Source: Centroberyx gerrardi
Lineage: Eukaryota > Chordata > Actinopteri > Beryciformes > Berycidae
DNA length: 64,000 nt
Direction of reading: 5' to 3'
Assembly (NCBI RefSeq): GCF_048128805.1
Contig: NC_136005.1
Location: 5,389,352 to 5,453,351 of the forward strand
The notes under the pieces were generated by a model, which was not told where the DNA came from, searched no databases, and saw nothing but the letters and a program-made list of their open reading frames with translations. Position numbers and translations under genes: made by a program. Positions 37,860 to 63,593 of this stretch are shown here, piece by piece (position 1 is the stretch's first letter; each line of letters opens with the position of its first letter).

Positions 37860-38396
37860 CCCGGAAGTGATGTAGTCTGCATTAAATTGCGTAACGCGCC
37901 CGCGCCGTGTGTCCCAGTCGCTCGGAACTAATCGCTGTCTGCAGCCGTGCAGTGTGTGTGCTGACAGCAGCGTTACCGAGACAGATCACCGTCCCCGGTT
38001 TCATCGTTGCTTGTGCAATGTTTGAGAATGGGAGCGGTGAGAAGGTGAAGGTTGTGTTTAGTCGGCACTGGAGCTTCAAGCTTTACCTGCTGGGCGAGAC
38101 CGGACCACTGCGCGTCACAGATTTAATGCTCGGCGGTATGGACGAGCCGGAGAGATTTAGGATGAGCTTTCTGATCTGAGCTGTTTGATGCTTTTTTTTT
38201 AAAAAAAACAGCAGTTGTCCCAAACTGGATGCAGGCAGCGGGCTGGGTAACATGCCCCGGTGCTGGAGTTTAATTGGAGGCGCTGTCCGCTGGATTAAGA
38301 CTACTGGAGTGTTTGGTAGTGACTGTAAAAATTTAGTTTAATGTTTAGTACGGTGATGGTGATCAATCTGAAACAGATAACGTTTCAGTAAACACG
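37860..38396 (+). promoter_or_regulatory. promoter and leader of the MFSD8-like gene
   Basis: The region is richer in CG dinucleotides than its surroundings from about 37890 to 38150, directly upstream of the start exon. Several ATGs precede the start, including 38018, which opens a 53-codon reading frame ending in TGA at 38179. The transcription start was not located. Confidence 0.5.
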
Positions 38397-51840
<13,444 letters not shown>

Positions 51841-52219
51841 ACCACCGGGGGGTCGACGCAGGAAGGAAGGATGGACACACAAGGTGGGTTTTTATACACA
51901 CGATGCATGTAGTATAGGCAGAGCTGGGTAGAATCACTGATTGAAATGGATTTGTTCATTATTGTTCTTCGATAAATATGAAATATTAGCAAATACGAAT
52001 CAAAATGCTCTCTTGTTATTTGAATTCTGTTGCATTTAATGATGAATTACAAACTTGATCCATTGTATAAGTGAGTGAGCAAGTTTTAAGTGCCTGCTTC
52101 TACACATGAAGTGAATGATACATTTCTATGAAAGATGTATATTTATTATTTTGGCTGGTAAAAATGATTCTTGGTGGGTAACTTTTCTTAAGTTTTAGAT
52201 ACTGTGTATGAGGTTCAGC

Positions 52220-52425
52220 ACCCTCAGTACGTCAACTTACTGCTTCTTCTTCTTCTTATACATCTTAGATCATTTTATTATTATTGTGCTTACCTGCATA
52301 TATACTATTTATACTTTTTTTAAGACATTGAGCTTGAGCACAACAAGTAAGAATTTCATTGTACTGTGACTTGGACTTCTGGTAGATATGACAAATAAAA
52401 CTTGAACTTGAACTTCTGCTCCTGT
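52220..52425 (+). repeat. interspersed repeat with (CTTGAA)n tail
   Basis: A retroelement-type 3' end: AAGAATTTCATTGTACTGTG, then AATAAAACTTGAACTTGAAC. It lies downstream of the MFSD8-like stop codon, so this AATAAA need not be the gene's polyA signal. Confidence 0.5.
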
Positions 52426-53049
52426 CCCTCTTTCTCTCTCTCTGCAGTGTAAAGCGGGTCGTTCCCGTCCGGCACCCAGTCCCTCCATGGTTCAACCCTC
52501 TTGGGGCCCTGCTGGACCAAAGACCGGGGCGAAAACACCCAACGACACTCACCTCGCCTCCTCCCGAGTGTTTCCCCACCCTTAGACTCCTCAGCTGTGC
52601 ACAGAAGACTGTGCCTGAATGTACTGATCTGATGTAGATATTTCCCATGGAAATATAGAATCCTGCTGCAGATGAAATCCTTTTCCAACAAGGTGCAACA
52701 CAGATTCTTTCAGTGTATCGGAGTCTGCACTATAACACTTATTGCTAAATGAACTAACTTGTCACATGATTGAGGCGTCAAATCATATATTTTCACTGAA
52801 CTGTGTCCTTGTGCTGGAGGCAAACGGATCAGCTGTGTAGACCTTTATCTGAGACTAGAAGCATTTATGGATTGATAACAGTCATACCCCACTCCCATCT
52901 GATGCAAAAGTAGGTATTCATCAGCTGACCGATGAATGCCTGAACGAATGATGAACAGAACCAGTTTGGTGAAATGGTGAAGATGGTAAGGAAACAAACC
53001 AGGCTTTATTCTGTTCTAAAGGCCAGTTTGGCTTTTAGAATACTGAAGG

Positions 53050-53583
53050 TAAGGCTAGACCGATATATATTGGTTTGCTTATATATCAGGCCGATATTGG
53101 CCTTTTATTAAATATCTGATATCAGCCGGTCAGTGTTGTCCACCTCTGATATGATGGCTGTTCCTCCCTGACCACAGCTACAGAAATTTTTTTTATTTTC
53201 TTTGCAAATTTCATTTATCCATTTAATTGCTCAGCTATGTTTTGTGTAAATTAATTCTTCATTCAAAGGCAGTAGTGTATCCTGGAGTTTCCTCTGCCAT
53301 TGAATAGTTGTGGTGGGTCAACTTGCTTTAAAGAGCTGCTAACACTAAAGGAATTTCACCACTCTGGGTTTCAGTGGAGAGTTTTAGCGTCTAAATGCTG
53401 TTTCAGAGGCTTTTCCACCCTGATGAGAATAAAATCCTGAGGGAAACACTGAATAGGCTACATGTATTTTTTCTTTTACATGAAAATGGTCCAAAAGATA
53501 CTGAATATTGGCACAAAATATCAATATCGGTGACTTAATTCTAAAAATATTGTTATTAAAACCCCTATATCAGGTGAACCCTA
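53050..53583. mobile_element. hAT-like nonautonomous element, copy 2 (inverted)
   Basis: It starts AAGGCTAGACCGATATATAT and ends GGTGAACCCTAAC. Internal sequence such as CAGAGGCTTTTCCACCCTGA is the reverse complement of the copy at 35977. Confidence 0.7.
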
Positions 53584-53697
53584 ACTGAAAGTGGCTGTTT
53601 GATTTTGGACTCCACCCGGATTTCTACTTATTGGTTGGTGCCGATGCAGTACCTATATTCAACACTGGTGGGAGCCCTTAGTCTTCCTTCCACAGTA

Positions 53698-53751
<54 letters not shown>

Positions 53752-53752
53752 T
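53698..53752. repeat. (ATC)n microsatellite
   Basis: About eighteen uninterrupted CAT units. Confidence 0.97.
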
Positions 53753-56580
53753 ACTGAGCCTAATGTTTGATGGAGTCCCAGACAGCCAGACAGCTGCATC
53801 AGTCCATGTGCACTACTCCAAAACGACATTTAGGAGAAATCACTGTTCATCCATCAGCTTTACTGATGACTTTGTGACAATATTAAAACACACTGGGTAA
53901 TGTTTTTGGTTTTGCTGTGGCGGTGCGATAGAAAACAGGCAGCAGAGACACAAACGCCCCTGTTGTAATTACTTGCATTTGTAGTAAAATCAGTCTTAAG
54001 TGTGTTTTTCCCAATTAAGAGAAAGCATTCTACTTCTTGATAGTTGTTTGGTTTTATACTGACAAACATCAGAAACGTCTGTTATGATTAGTTGTATTTT
54101 GAATTGAGATTATTTATTTCCTATTTATCTGACATTTTGTGAGCACCTAACATGTCCATTAACAAGTGTTTTTTTTTTTTTGTATTCCCGGTCATGAGTT
54201 AAGCTTTATCATTAGATACCACAGAAAAGATAAGGTAGGCTAAATAAACTTCCACCATACCTCATCCGTTTGTGTTTTATTATTCTCTTTCTTGAGAGCT
54301 GTGAAGTGTGTGTGTGTGTGTGTGTGTGTGTGCATGCAAACTTTCAATCAAACACTACAGTAATTACAGCACTACTGTTACACTGTCTAAAACTTCCAAT
54401 GGTATTATTCCAGCAAGTAAGTCTGCGTCAATATACTGTATATTATGTATTTTACTGGTTTACATTTTTTTTAACAAATATCTAAAAAAAAAATCTAAAT
54501 TCTAATAATGAAATCCTTCAAAGAAATTCATTTTGAGATTCATTTTGTGGGGAAAAAAACAGTAAATTCCAGAAATTCAGCATTTAATATCTCTAAAATA
54601 TCCAGTTATAAAATTGCTATCAATTTGTTAATCAAGCACTTCACTTGTCTACTGTCCTTTAAAAAAAACCTGATTTGTCTTAATTTGATTCTCTCTATTG
54701 TTTTTGCAAGTGCAGGTTTCACTGGTGGATATCTTTTTTTTAATTTTTTTTATAAATATTTATATATATTTCCATAACTCTGCATGCTTGGTTAGTGGTT
54801 TACATGTTATCAACTCTGAGGCCTATTAGTGATTACAAGTAAAAAGGATGAACTAGTACAATATCAGGAGGCAAGGGTGCCGTACACCATGAATGATTCA
54901 GAGGGGCCCCAGAAATGCAGGGGCCCTGTATCATGCCAGGGATTATATTTTTTTATTGTGTCAGTTTTAATTAATATTATAATAATAATAATAATTTTTG
55001 ACAGGGTCGCAGGATTCCTAGCGGCGCTCCTGTCAGGAGGCTGAGATGTGGAAGTGTTGGGCCTGAGCTCACATTAAAACCAAACAACTTATTTACAAAG
55101 TTTTTTCAGGAAGCACTCAACACATTAATGAGCCACACAGAAAAAAACACTAAATTGCTCTTGTGACTTCTCTATGGCAGCAGTGATATGGTTCTGCTGA
55201 TGAAGTGTATGAATGATAAACACATGTGATGGTATGTAAGAGCTGGCTGGGCACTCAATGAATCCAATTATATGCAATTGAAAATTTAAACAAAATATTT
55301 TTTTGGATGCAATGCCATCACTATATATGTAAAATATAATTTTATAAAATAATTGTAATTCTTTTTATTTATATGTTTATTTTAATTGTAATAAAATGTT
55401 TTCAATGAAAAGTACTGGTTGAATTAATCTAAGAGAAAGCAATTTTTAAAGTAATGCTAATAAAATATTTTATTTCTAAGTATAGAAGGGTCACCCATTT
55501 CAGAGTTTTTAATTATTTTAGACTGCTAGTAAAAATATTAGTGTGATCAGTTCATGTAATTTTACCATAATGCAGATTTTTTTCTTCAGAAAATGGAATA
55601 ACCATGTAGACTGTGGGAAATTATTTCATTGTGAAATTGGCTTTTATTATCAAATTTAATAATTTGAAATGTAAGAATAAAAGAACAAAAATCTAAGGGT
55701 AATGGCAATGTCTTACAAAGCAATAGAACAATAGTATGCAAAACAGTAATACTGCCCTAGTAGATCACTTTATATGTACCATAACTGTAATACTGAATAA
55801 TAGAATAGAATAGAATAGAATATGTAATACATACAATAAATTATAGGATAACTTTTTTTTAATTTTGAAAAACCTGATAATGTAGCTATAATGAATTGCA
55901 ATTATACTGCATATGGATAGTATTTGATGAATACATATTTTACTTTATTTCATTTCATTTAATTTACTTATATTCTTTAGTATGTTCACTTCTATGGGAA
56001 TTCTTAAGACAACCTGTATGCATTTTTTTACTCTGATATATAACACAGAAAAAACATATAATTAAGCCAACTAAATATTTTTCTTAAGATTTCCTCCCAG
56101 CAGTATTTGGATTTTTCTTAAATACAGCAATGCAATTATAACTGGTACTGGCTCTAATACTTAAGGCCTATCAGTTATATTGCCAGGTTTAATATAGAAT
56201 CTGATGAAATATGGCAAGACAAAAATATATATTTTTTGAACACACCAGCCAAGTTTATGCCATGCAAAATATGATGTACTTAAAAAAAAAAAAAATAATT
56301 TAATTTAAAAAAAATTCAATTAGAAATTACAAGTATTTTATTCAACATCCTGTGGCTGATAAAATGAAAGAAAATGTATGGTGAATAATGTAAACACAAT
56401 AATGTCTTTTAACCAGCACAGTCATCTAATAAGCAATTTAATAAAGTAATAATTGGACAACAGGACTTTTGCTGAGACATTATTTTCACAGCTAATATCA
56501 GCACATACATGTAACCTTTCCTACTATACAAGACATTTTTTAGGTCTTTACACAACAACTGACCCAAGACTCAGGACATG
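53753..56580. other. AT-rich intergenic desert
   Basis: Very AT-rich from about 54400 to 56480, with short (TAGAA)n at about 55800. No coding or structured element is seen. Confidence 0.6.
54306..54333. repeat. (TG)n microsatellite
   Basis: A pure tract in intergenic DNA. Confidence 0.95.
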
Positions 56581-56896
56581 TTAAAGGTGCAGTTCATGAA
56601 ATTTCACTGTAAGTTTGTAAGCGGCCCCACCGGGGGTCGCTGTGACCTCGGCTCACTGGCAGCAGGCTCACGCACGGAGGCGGAGTCGAGGTGGAGTCAA
56701 GGCGTTCCCCTGACCGGTGACGGCGTCTCGTCTGCCCGGTGACGTCCTGGCGAGGGGGCGGGGCCTCTGCCGTGAACTCCAGATGAACTCGCTCTCATGT
56801 CGGGCGGGGCTGGCACAGAAACATTACAGCACACGGCCAGTGACAGAGATATTTTCAGTTGTGTGTGTTTTACTGGATTGCCCCCCCTCCCCCCCT

Positions 56897-56938
<42 letters not shown>

Positions 56939-57480
56939 GACTACCCTCGGCCTGCAGTGGCAGTCTGACCGAACAGTGACCCTGCGTATTGGGGTCGGAA
57001 GTTTAGAACGCGTCATGTGTCATATCTGTGGAAAAGTATTTGTCGGGGTCGGTTTGGTTCGCCCTCCTCCTTCCCCGCCAATCAGAGCGATACGTTACCG
57101 GGCGAAAAACAGCCACATGCGACTACGATATCGGACAATGTGAACTTTCGGTGAACTGTGTTTTCCCTCTACTCGGTAGGGCAATGGGGGCATGTGGGGG
57201 TCGGAGGGACTTAGACCCAAATTTGTAGAGTGTTTTTTTTTTAAAACATTTTTTATGCAATCTCATTCCCCAGGCGTGACCGCTCATTGACCTGCAGTGG
57301 ATTGGGTTGGGGATAGCGTAGGGATGAGTGCCGAAATTTGGATGTGACACTGGGGTTTGTGTGACAGCGAAGACATTTTAGACATGGGAGTAGTGGAGAG
57401 AGCCATGCTGCGGCGTTAGCAACCACTTTTACCACATACCTCTTCCTTCCTGCCCCTCTTGCGCTCGCTTTACAAGACCC
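56581..57480. other. GC-richer stretch of uncertain nature
   Basis: It begins TTAAAGGTGCAGTTCATGAA, which resembles the left end of a TTAA-type interspersed element. The CG-rich part may therefore be a transposon relic rather than a CpG island. No matching right end was found. Confidence 0.4.
56898..56936. repeat. (CA)n microsatellite
   Basis: A pure tract preceded by a C-rich stretch. Confidence 0.95.
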
Positions 57481-57796
57481 CGGTCCCTGTTTCACGCGAC
57501 AACTTCGCGGGTCAGAAATAATAACCTCGACCTCGTCATGATAAGACTTTCATGAAGTCGTGGAGAAGGGGAATAAATGGGATAGAAGTGCTCTAAAGTC
57601 GGAAGTTCTGAGCTTTTGAGTTGCAAGGCGTATGAAATATTTACAGCTGGAGCACTGGTGTCAGGGATTCTTAATGTTTTTGCAAAAAAAAAACTGCTCC
57701 AGCCACAGTCAAATCAAAACGGTGGCACCTATGAAACCTGTGAAAGTCTGTGAGTGTCCCTGCATGGATAGCACTTGAATCCTCGTTAAATAATAC

Positions 57797-57938
57797 ATGT
57801 GTCACTCCGAAGAGGTGCGAGATATTCACAGCAAGACTGTTATGGAGAAAAGAAGAGAGGTAGAGTGCTTGAGTTGTGGTGTAACGGGGGGTAAAAAGGA
57901 AATCTCGACAACATCCGAACCGCCAGAGAAAAAAAAGG
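57797..57938 (+). other. weak candidate first coding exon
   Basis: An open frame begins at ATG 57797 (or 57842), contains ECLSCGVTGGKKEISTTSEP and runs into AAAAAG followed by GTGAGA, a good donor. No family is recognised and no second exon was found before the window ends. Confidence 0.2.
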
Positions 57939-58479
57939 GTGAGATCAAAGAGCCGATCTCATGCCAAAGTTATGACTTTAGCCTACTTTCGATAGTTTAA
58001 AAGGTCATCTGACAAGCCGAGTTTCGTTTGCTTGTTTGCTGCGAATGGCGTTTCCTCCCTCACAAAACCAAGCTCCGTAGCCTCCTTCTGTCACCCCGGG
58101 GTGTTCGACATGCAAAGGATTTTTCTTCTTCTTCTTTTGGTCCTATCAGTAAAGCGCAGTTGTGTGTTCCATACGTTTCTGACTGAATGAGTGATTAAGT
58201 CTGCGTATAGCCGAGGCACCCTGGGCTGTGTTGCACAAGCTAGTAAACCGCTATCGCACAGATGGTCCTGCTGCCAAATGGGTCACAGTTCAGTCATCTC
58301 CAGTACTGGAAATTGCCTTCTATCAACCCCCCTCCCCCTCCCCCCTCCCCCTCCCCGCGCCACTGTATCATACACTTGCTCTGGATTTCAACCCTGATGG
58401 CCTTGTTGACCCTTGCTTCCCCCTTTCACACCATTTAAAACACTTTAATTTGGTAATCTTTCAAAGGCTTTAAAGGTTT

Positions 58480-58523
58480 TTCTGTTGTACCCGCAGCCAT
58501 TTCTGCCTGCGGGTACAGCAGAA
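58480..58523. repeat. 17-bp inverted repeat, 10-nt loop
   Basis: TTCTGTTGTACCCGCAG faces CTGCGGGTACAGCAGAA across CCATTTCTGC, with one mismatch. Confidence 0.8.
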
Positions 58524-58582
58524 CCCCCCCCCAGTGCCCCAGTGCATCTCACCATCACATTTTAAGTCCTCACCCCATATCT

Positions 58583-59033
58583 GCAGATTGGAGCTTTAGT
58601 TATACAAACATTTCTCGGAAGCAGAAATAATCTAATTTCTGGGGTTAAACCTCAGTGGGCGGAGCCAGAGAACCACAGTTTATCCGGCTAAGGTTAGACT
58701 GAAGCCCAGTGAAAAAGGCGAGAGGTAAGAGAGGAGCTAGTTAGCCTAGCTGACCTTCCAAGTTCAAGCAATACTAGCCTATAGGTGAGCTAGTTAGCTA
58801 GCTGCTGACCTTTTAAGATAAATGCCATGGTCATGAATGAATGACAAAAGAAGTCACTGACATTTACATTTCTTATTTTGACATTTGATATTTTGAGTTT
58901 CTTCTTTGTTAAGTTGTGCTCCAAAAACACTGTGGATCTTTGGCTCCGCCTAAACGCAACCAATCAGATTATTTCTGCTTCCAGAGCAGCTCTGCCTCCA
59001 AGAAATGTTTGTATAACTAAAACTCCAATCTGC
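58583..59033. mobile_element. inverted-repeat element, copy 2
   Basis: The termini are GCAGATTGGAGCTTTAGTTA and (reverse) GCAGATTGGAGTTTTAGTTA, continuing into TACAAACATTTCT on both sides. It is about 450 bp, with a GCTAGTTAGCTAGCTG-rich centre and no coding frame. Confidence 0.75.
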
Positions 59034-60690
59034 CCCATTTCTACCATCCACTTTGCCTGGCCAGCCCACACTGCGACCCGACCACCACCACCACCATCCC
59101 ACCCACCTCCACCCTCACCCATCCCCTTTTCTCCCAAGGACAGAGATTACAGCCCATCTGTATCACCAGAGCCGGGCCACGCTAAGCCGATGGGAGCCCT
59201 GCTCAGCGAGGCACCGCCGCAATTGTTAACCCTGATTAACTTGATGTGGCGTTCAGTAGAGGGAACAGTGTGAAAATCAAGCCAGTGCCGTGACCCAGTG
59301 CCCCGCCACTGAACCGAGGGGGAATTGGGCAAACTTGGGGAGGGAGGACGAGAGTGGGAGTGAGGGAAAAGAGAGTGCAGCGAACACAGAGAGGGAGTCA
59401 GAGTAAAAGAGAGAGAGAGAGACAGAGTGATGGCAGGGAGATAAGGATAGAGACAGCTTGAGGCTTCTACTAAAGATTGCACAAGGGGAACACGGACAGA
59501 TATATGCACATAAATGTCTTGGTCTGTTTTATTGCAGTAAAAACAGGGGAAGTGTCAGTGATGATATAGATTCCAGTGGTAAAACATAAATTGGTATGAC
59601 TTTAAATGCCTCTGTGATGGGGTGCTGGGGAGCTCTAGGGTGCATCAGAGGACGTTAAAGATTCAGTAATAACTGCTGTGGTGAGATTGTCTTTACGCAG
59701 AGAAGACATTGTAGATCTTCACCGCACAGTATGAACTGGAGCGTAGTTTAAAGACGGGAACACAAGGAAACGTAATACACAGAATCTGCTCACTTTATCT
59801 CATGAATAAACATTTCATTCATATCTTGTCCCCAAGGTCTTCATGCTGTTTTGAATGCATGAAAAAGAAATACGCACCCTACAACAGAGCTACATCTCTA
59901 CTGCCTCCGCTTTGTCTTTCATACACGGTAAGGCATACAGACTGAATCTTTATTTGTAAGGTGGTAATCATATGCATTAAGGCCGTCCCTCAGTCAGCCT
60001 GCCGTATTTGTATGTAAAGCATGAATTAATTAAATTCAATGGAATTGCTTTCCAAATGACCTCTTTGAACTTTATATAATAACTTGAACTTTCTATACAA
60101 TTTTATATTAAATCATTGCGACGACAAGCATTGATAGTCTAGGATATGCTTCTTTTAGATGTCCTTTGAAGCCTTCACGGACGAGCATGAAGTCAATACT
60201 GATTTTGATGTAACTCTCGCTCATGGAGGCACATTTGCAAATCTAGTTTTGCACACAGAAACGCATCTCTGCCAACGTATCAGTTCAGAAGGTCAAGTTA
60301 GACCATGTGGCAATACTAATTCCAGCTTTAATATTTTAGTTTTGGCATATTGTTGGACCAAGTGGGCAAGATACACCACCAGGCTTGTTGTCTGGCACAA
60401 TTTTATTTGGTGTGTTTTAAGCCCAATTTAATGGAAAAATACTGTAAATAAAATAAAATACCAGCCAGGGTGTCTGCCTTTTAATAAAGTGTCCTCTTCT
60501 GTAACCTAAAGGGCTGTGATGTCACAAAAAATTGTTAGGTCTTTTGCACATTTACAGTTCAGAGGATAATTTAAGACAAACAAATTAGGGACTAATTTAA
60601 GAAAAGTTACAATTTCATTCTTTCAGCACATATGATCTAAAGGCAATACAATAATATATACATACTGTTTTTTATTCCTAAATCAAATAC
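59034..60690. other. intergenic, no gene recognised
   Basis: C-rich and GA-rich patches lie at 59085-59130 and 59340-59450; a complex, GC-balanced segment lies at 59150-59300. The remainder is AT-rich. Confidence 0.5.
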
Positions 60691-61670
60691 AGGTGCATAA
60701 TAATAATAATAATAATAATGATAATAAACTTTATTTATATAGCACTTTTCTTAACAATGTTACAAAGTGCTTCACAAAAGGATAAAATACAATAAAACAA
60801 TAATAATACAATATAAGTGAGTAAAATGAAATAATAATAAAACATAATAATAATAAAATTCACACAAAGATAAAAGCTTTTCTAAAAAACAATGTTTTAA
60901 GAAGAGATTTAAAAGCAGTGACAGATTTAGCAAACCTAATCTCAGCAGGTAACTTGTTCCAGAGTTTGGGGGCCCGGACTGCAAAAGCCCGATAGCCCTC
61001 AGTCACCAGCCGGGCTCTGGGAACGACCAGGAAGCCTATCAGCTATCAGCCGATCTAAGAGGGCGCCCAGGCACATAAGGGGTTAGTAGATCTTTGATAT
61101 AATTAGGGGCCTGGTCATATAACACCTTGAAGGTCAACAGTAAAATTTTAAAATCAATGCGAAAATGAACGGGAAGCCAATGCAGGGAGGCCAGAATTGG
61201 AGTTATATGATCTCATTTTCTTGAACCAGTAATAATCCTAGCAGCAGCATTTTGAACCAATTAAAGGCGAAAGAGGGAAGCCTGAGTAATACCTGTGTAG
61301 AGGGCATTACAGACATCTAGACGAGAAAAAATAAAGGCATGGACAACCTTGTGTAAATCCTCAAAGGATAAGAAGGATCTAATTTTTTAAATTAACTTAA
61401 GTTGAAAGAAACATGACTGAACAACCTTCTTAACTTGGTCATCAAAACAAGGGCCAGAATCAAATAAAACACACACATTTCTTGCAGTTGGCTTAATGTT
61501 ATGTGATAGGGCTCCAAGATTGCAGGCTATCTGACTGAAAGACTTGGGTGTGGCAAACAAGATCATTTCTCTTTTGTCATCATTAAGTTTGAGGAAATTT
61601 TGAGAAGTCCAGCAATTGATATCAGAAAGGCAGGCGGTAAGTTGGGTTAGGCTGCTATCTCTAGGTGTAG
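60690..61670 (-). mobile_element. L2-type LINE 3' fragment
   Basis: Minus-strand reading gives L2 reverse-transcriptase blocks in order: QNFLKLNDDKREMILFATP, DDQVKKVVQSCFFQLK, a degraded LHWLPVHFRIDFKILLLTF-like segment and APKLWNKLPAEIRFAKSV. It ends in an AT-rich tail that carries an (AAT)n tract at about 60697-60722. Interrupted frames show it is inactive. Confidence 0.85.
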
Positions 61671-62961
61671 GCTAGAGATTTGTTTTAAATATATGCTAAT
61701 GAGCTAAGTATAACTTTGTCAATGCATCCCTATATCGAAAATGTCAAGACCCAATTTGAATCAAAGCATAAACACAGTTAAATCTTGCCAAAGAAAAAAA
61801 CAAATGAGACTGGAGACATTTTTTCATTCTCAAATTAATTGACAGACACCTATGATACTGACAGTAGGATTAGGAATATGTAAAGTTTTATTTTGAAGCT
61901 GTGTAAGATTTTGTTTTACAGTTGTATTGGTTGTTACACTGTGTTTTGAGTTACAACGGTGTAAGAAAGTCTGCAAGTGTTAGAATCTTTCAAAAATCTA
62001 TGCATGACTGATATGCTAAAATAAACACTTTCATGCCTCAAAGTCATCTTATTTACATGTAGTAAGAATGACAATCATTAACCTCACAGTCATTATTAAA
62101 TACAGGGTGCAATACTAATTTAATTGTGGCAACATGGCCGCCTACGTGTTGTTGATGTCATGGATTAGGAAGCTTTGCAGAAATAACAAATGCCCTTGTG
62201 CATTAGCAACGATACCCCCAAACAAATGGCGAGATAATAACAGGTTGAACCCTCCAACAACCCCGGGCCCCTCCCTCTCTCGTCCCTTGGGCCCTTTCTC
62301 CTTTGACCTAATAATTAAGCTGCTTTTGGCATTACAAGTTGAGAAGCAGCTTTGCCAACCTGCGCCGACAAATCTGTCTCAATCGAGCCGCGGCTTTCTG
62401 GGGACCGCCTCTGTCTTTTCCTCGCAATGCATGGATGCTTCCTCCCTTCGCTCAAACGCTCCAAAAGCTTTTATCATCCCGTTGAGAAAATAATCCTACA
62501 TTTGGATTCTGTGAGAATGAGTATGGAAAAAAAACATCAAAAACAGCCCAGGGCCCAGTGCGTTCCGTAAGCTGACCTTTTTCGAGTTAATGTCATAAGT
62601 ATGAGGAATTTAATGAGAGAAAACAATGTGGCTTTGGCCTCGTACATCAATGAACTATCTGTTGCAGCTTTTTAAGGGTCTTGTATCTCTTGCAAGTCAT
62701 AAAAAAGAGGGGTGGGGGTGGGGGTGGACATATGTAGAGGCACAGTACAGTTTGAAGGAGGTGACTTTGAGTGTTCTGTAATACAGGGTTCACAGGTTTG
62801 AGCTCCAAAACATCCAATGTGTCCGTCAACAGCCACGTCCTCTTGAGGTGTCGTTGAGCAAGAAGTTGAACCTGTATCTACTCAGTCGCTCTGGATAAGA
62901 GCATCAGCTAAATGGCTGAAATGTAAATTGTAAACGTAAGATCTTGGGTCACTGTGTTGGG
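61671..62961. other. intergenic, contains a possible conserved noncoding block
   Basis: From 62115 to 62565 the composition is balanced and complex, with TAATTAAGC-type homeodomain motifs and no simple repeats. No coding frame is supported. Confidence 0.35.
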
Positions 62962-63593
62962 GCGCGTTCACATCAAGCATGTCTGGAGCAGTTTGTTCGA
63001 ACTCTGGAACATTTAATCCTTTAGTCCAGTTTGTTTGGCATGGGGAGAACAATTCGAACTCTGGTGGCACCAAATAGCTTCACCGAGACGTCTGAAAATG
63101 CAAATCTCCGTCCTCTTCCAAGCGAACTGCGGTGCGGTTCATTAAGACTGAGAACCAGCCAAAGCAGCTCCAGGAAACAACCCCAAAACGCAAGGATTTA
63201 TGGGTATAAGAAGACATCTGATAGCCAGCAGCTCCTCATGCTTGGAAAACCTAGCGGAACAAAATGAACTGAGGGCAAACCACAGCCTGGACCGATGCTC
63301 ATATTCAGCTATTTCTTCATGTGTTCTTAACTGGTATGAACACCAGAGAAGGTCAATTATGGCAAAGAGCGCAGACAAGTCCATCATGCTTAGCTAAAGT
63401 TACAGGAACTGGATGCGGATTTGTTTTGACAACCCTCCCGCTGCCGCCAAAATCTCTAACCTTGCCGGATGACGGGTTATCAAAACTCTGTCCAATAAAC
63501 GAGCTACTTGTGAGTCCATGTGACTTTTGTTTACAAGCCCTGGACTTCTTCACCATTGTTCGGACAAAAAAAACAAAACTCAGGTGTAATCGC
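62962..63593 (+). mobile_element. about 630-bp dispersed element, copy 2
   Basis: The second copy of the 50184 element, in the same orientation. The ends GCGCGTTCACATCAAG and (reverse) GCGATTACACCTGAG suggest imperfect inverted repeats; GTTCGAAC-like motifs follow each. No transposase frame is seen. Confidence 0.7.

Noticed and set aside
52390..52400. AATAAA as the MFSD8-like polyA signal
   Set aside because: It belongs to a dispersed-repeat tail with CTTGAA repeats, so its use by the gene cannot be assumed.
56640..57110. CpG-island promoter
   Set aside because: The segment begins like a TTAA-type interspersed element, and no gene is shown to start here.
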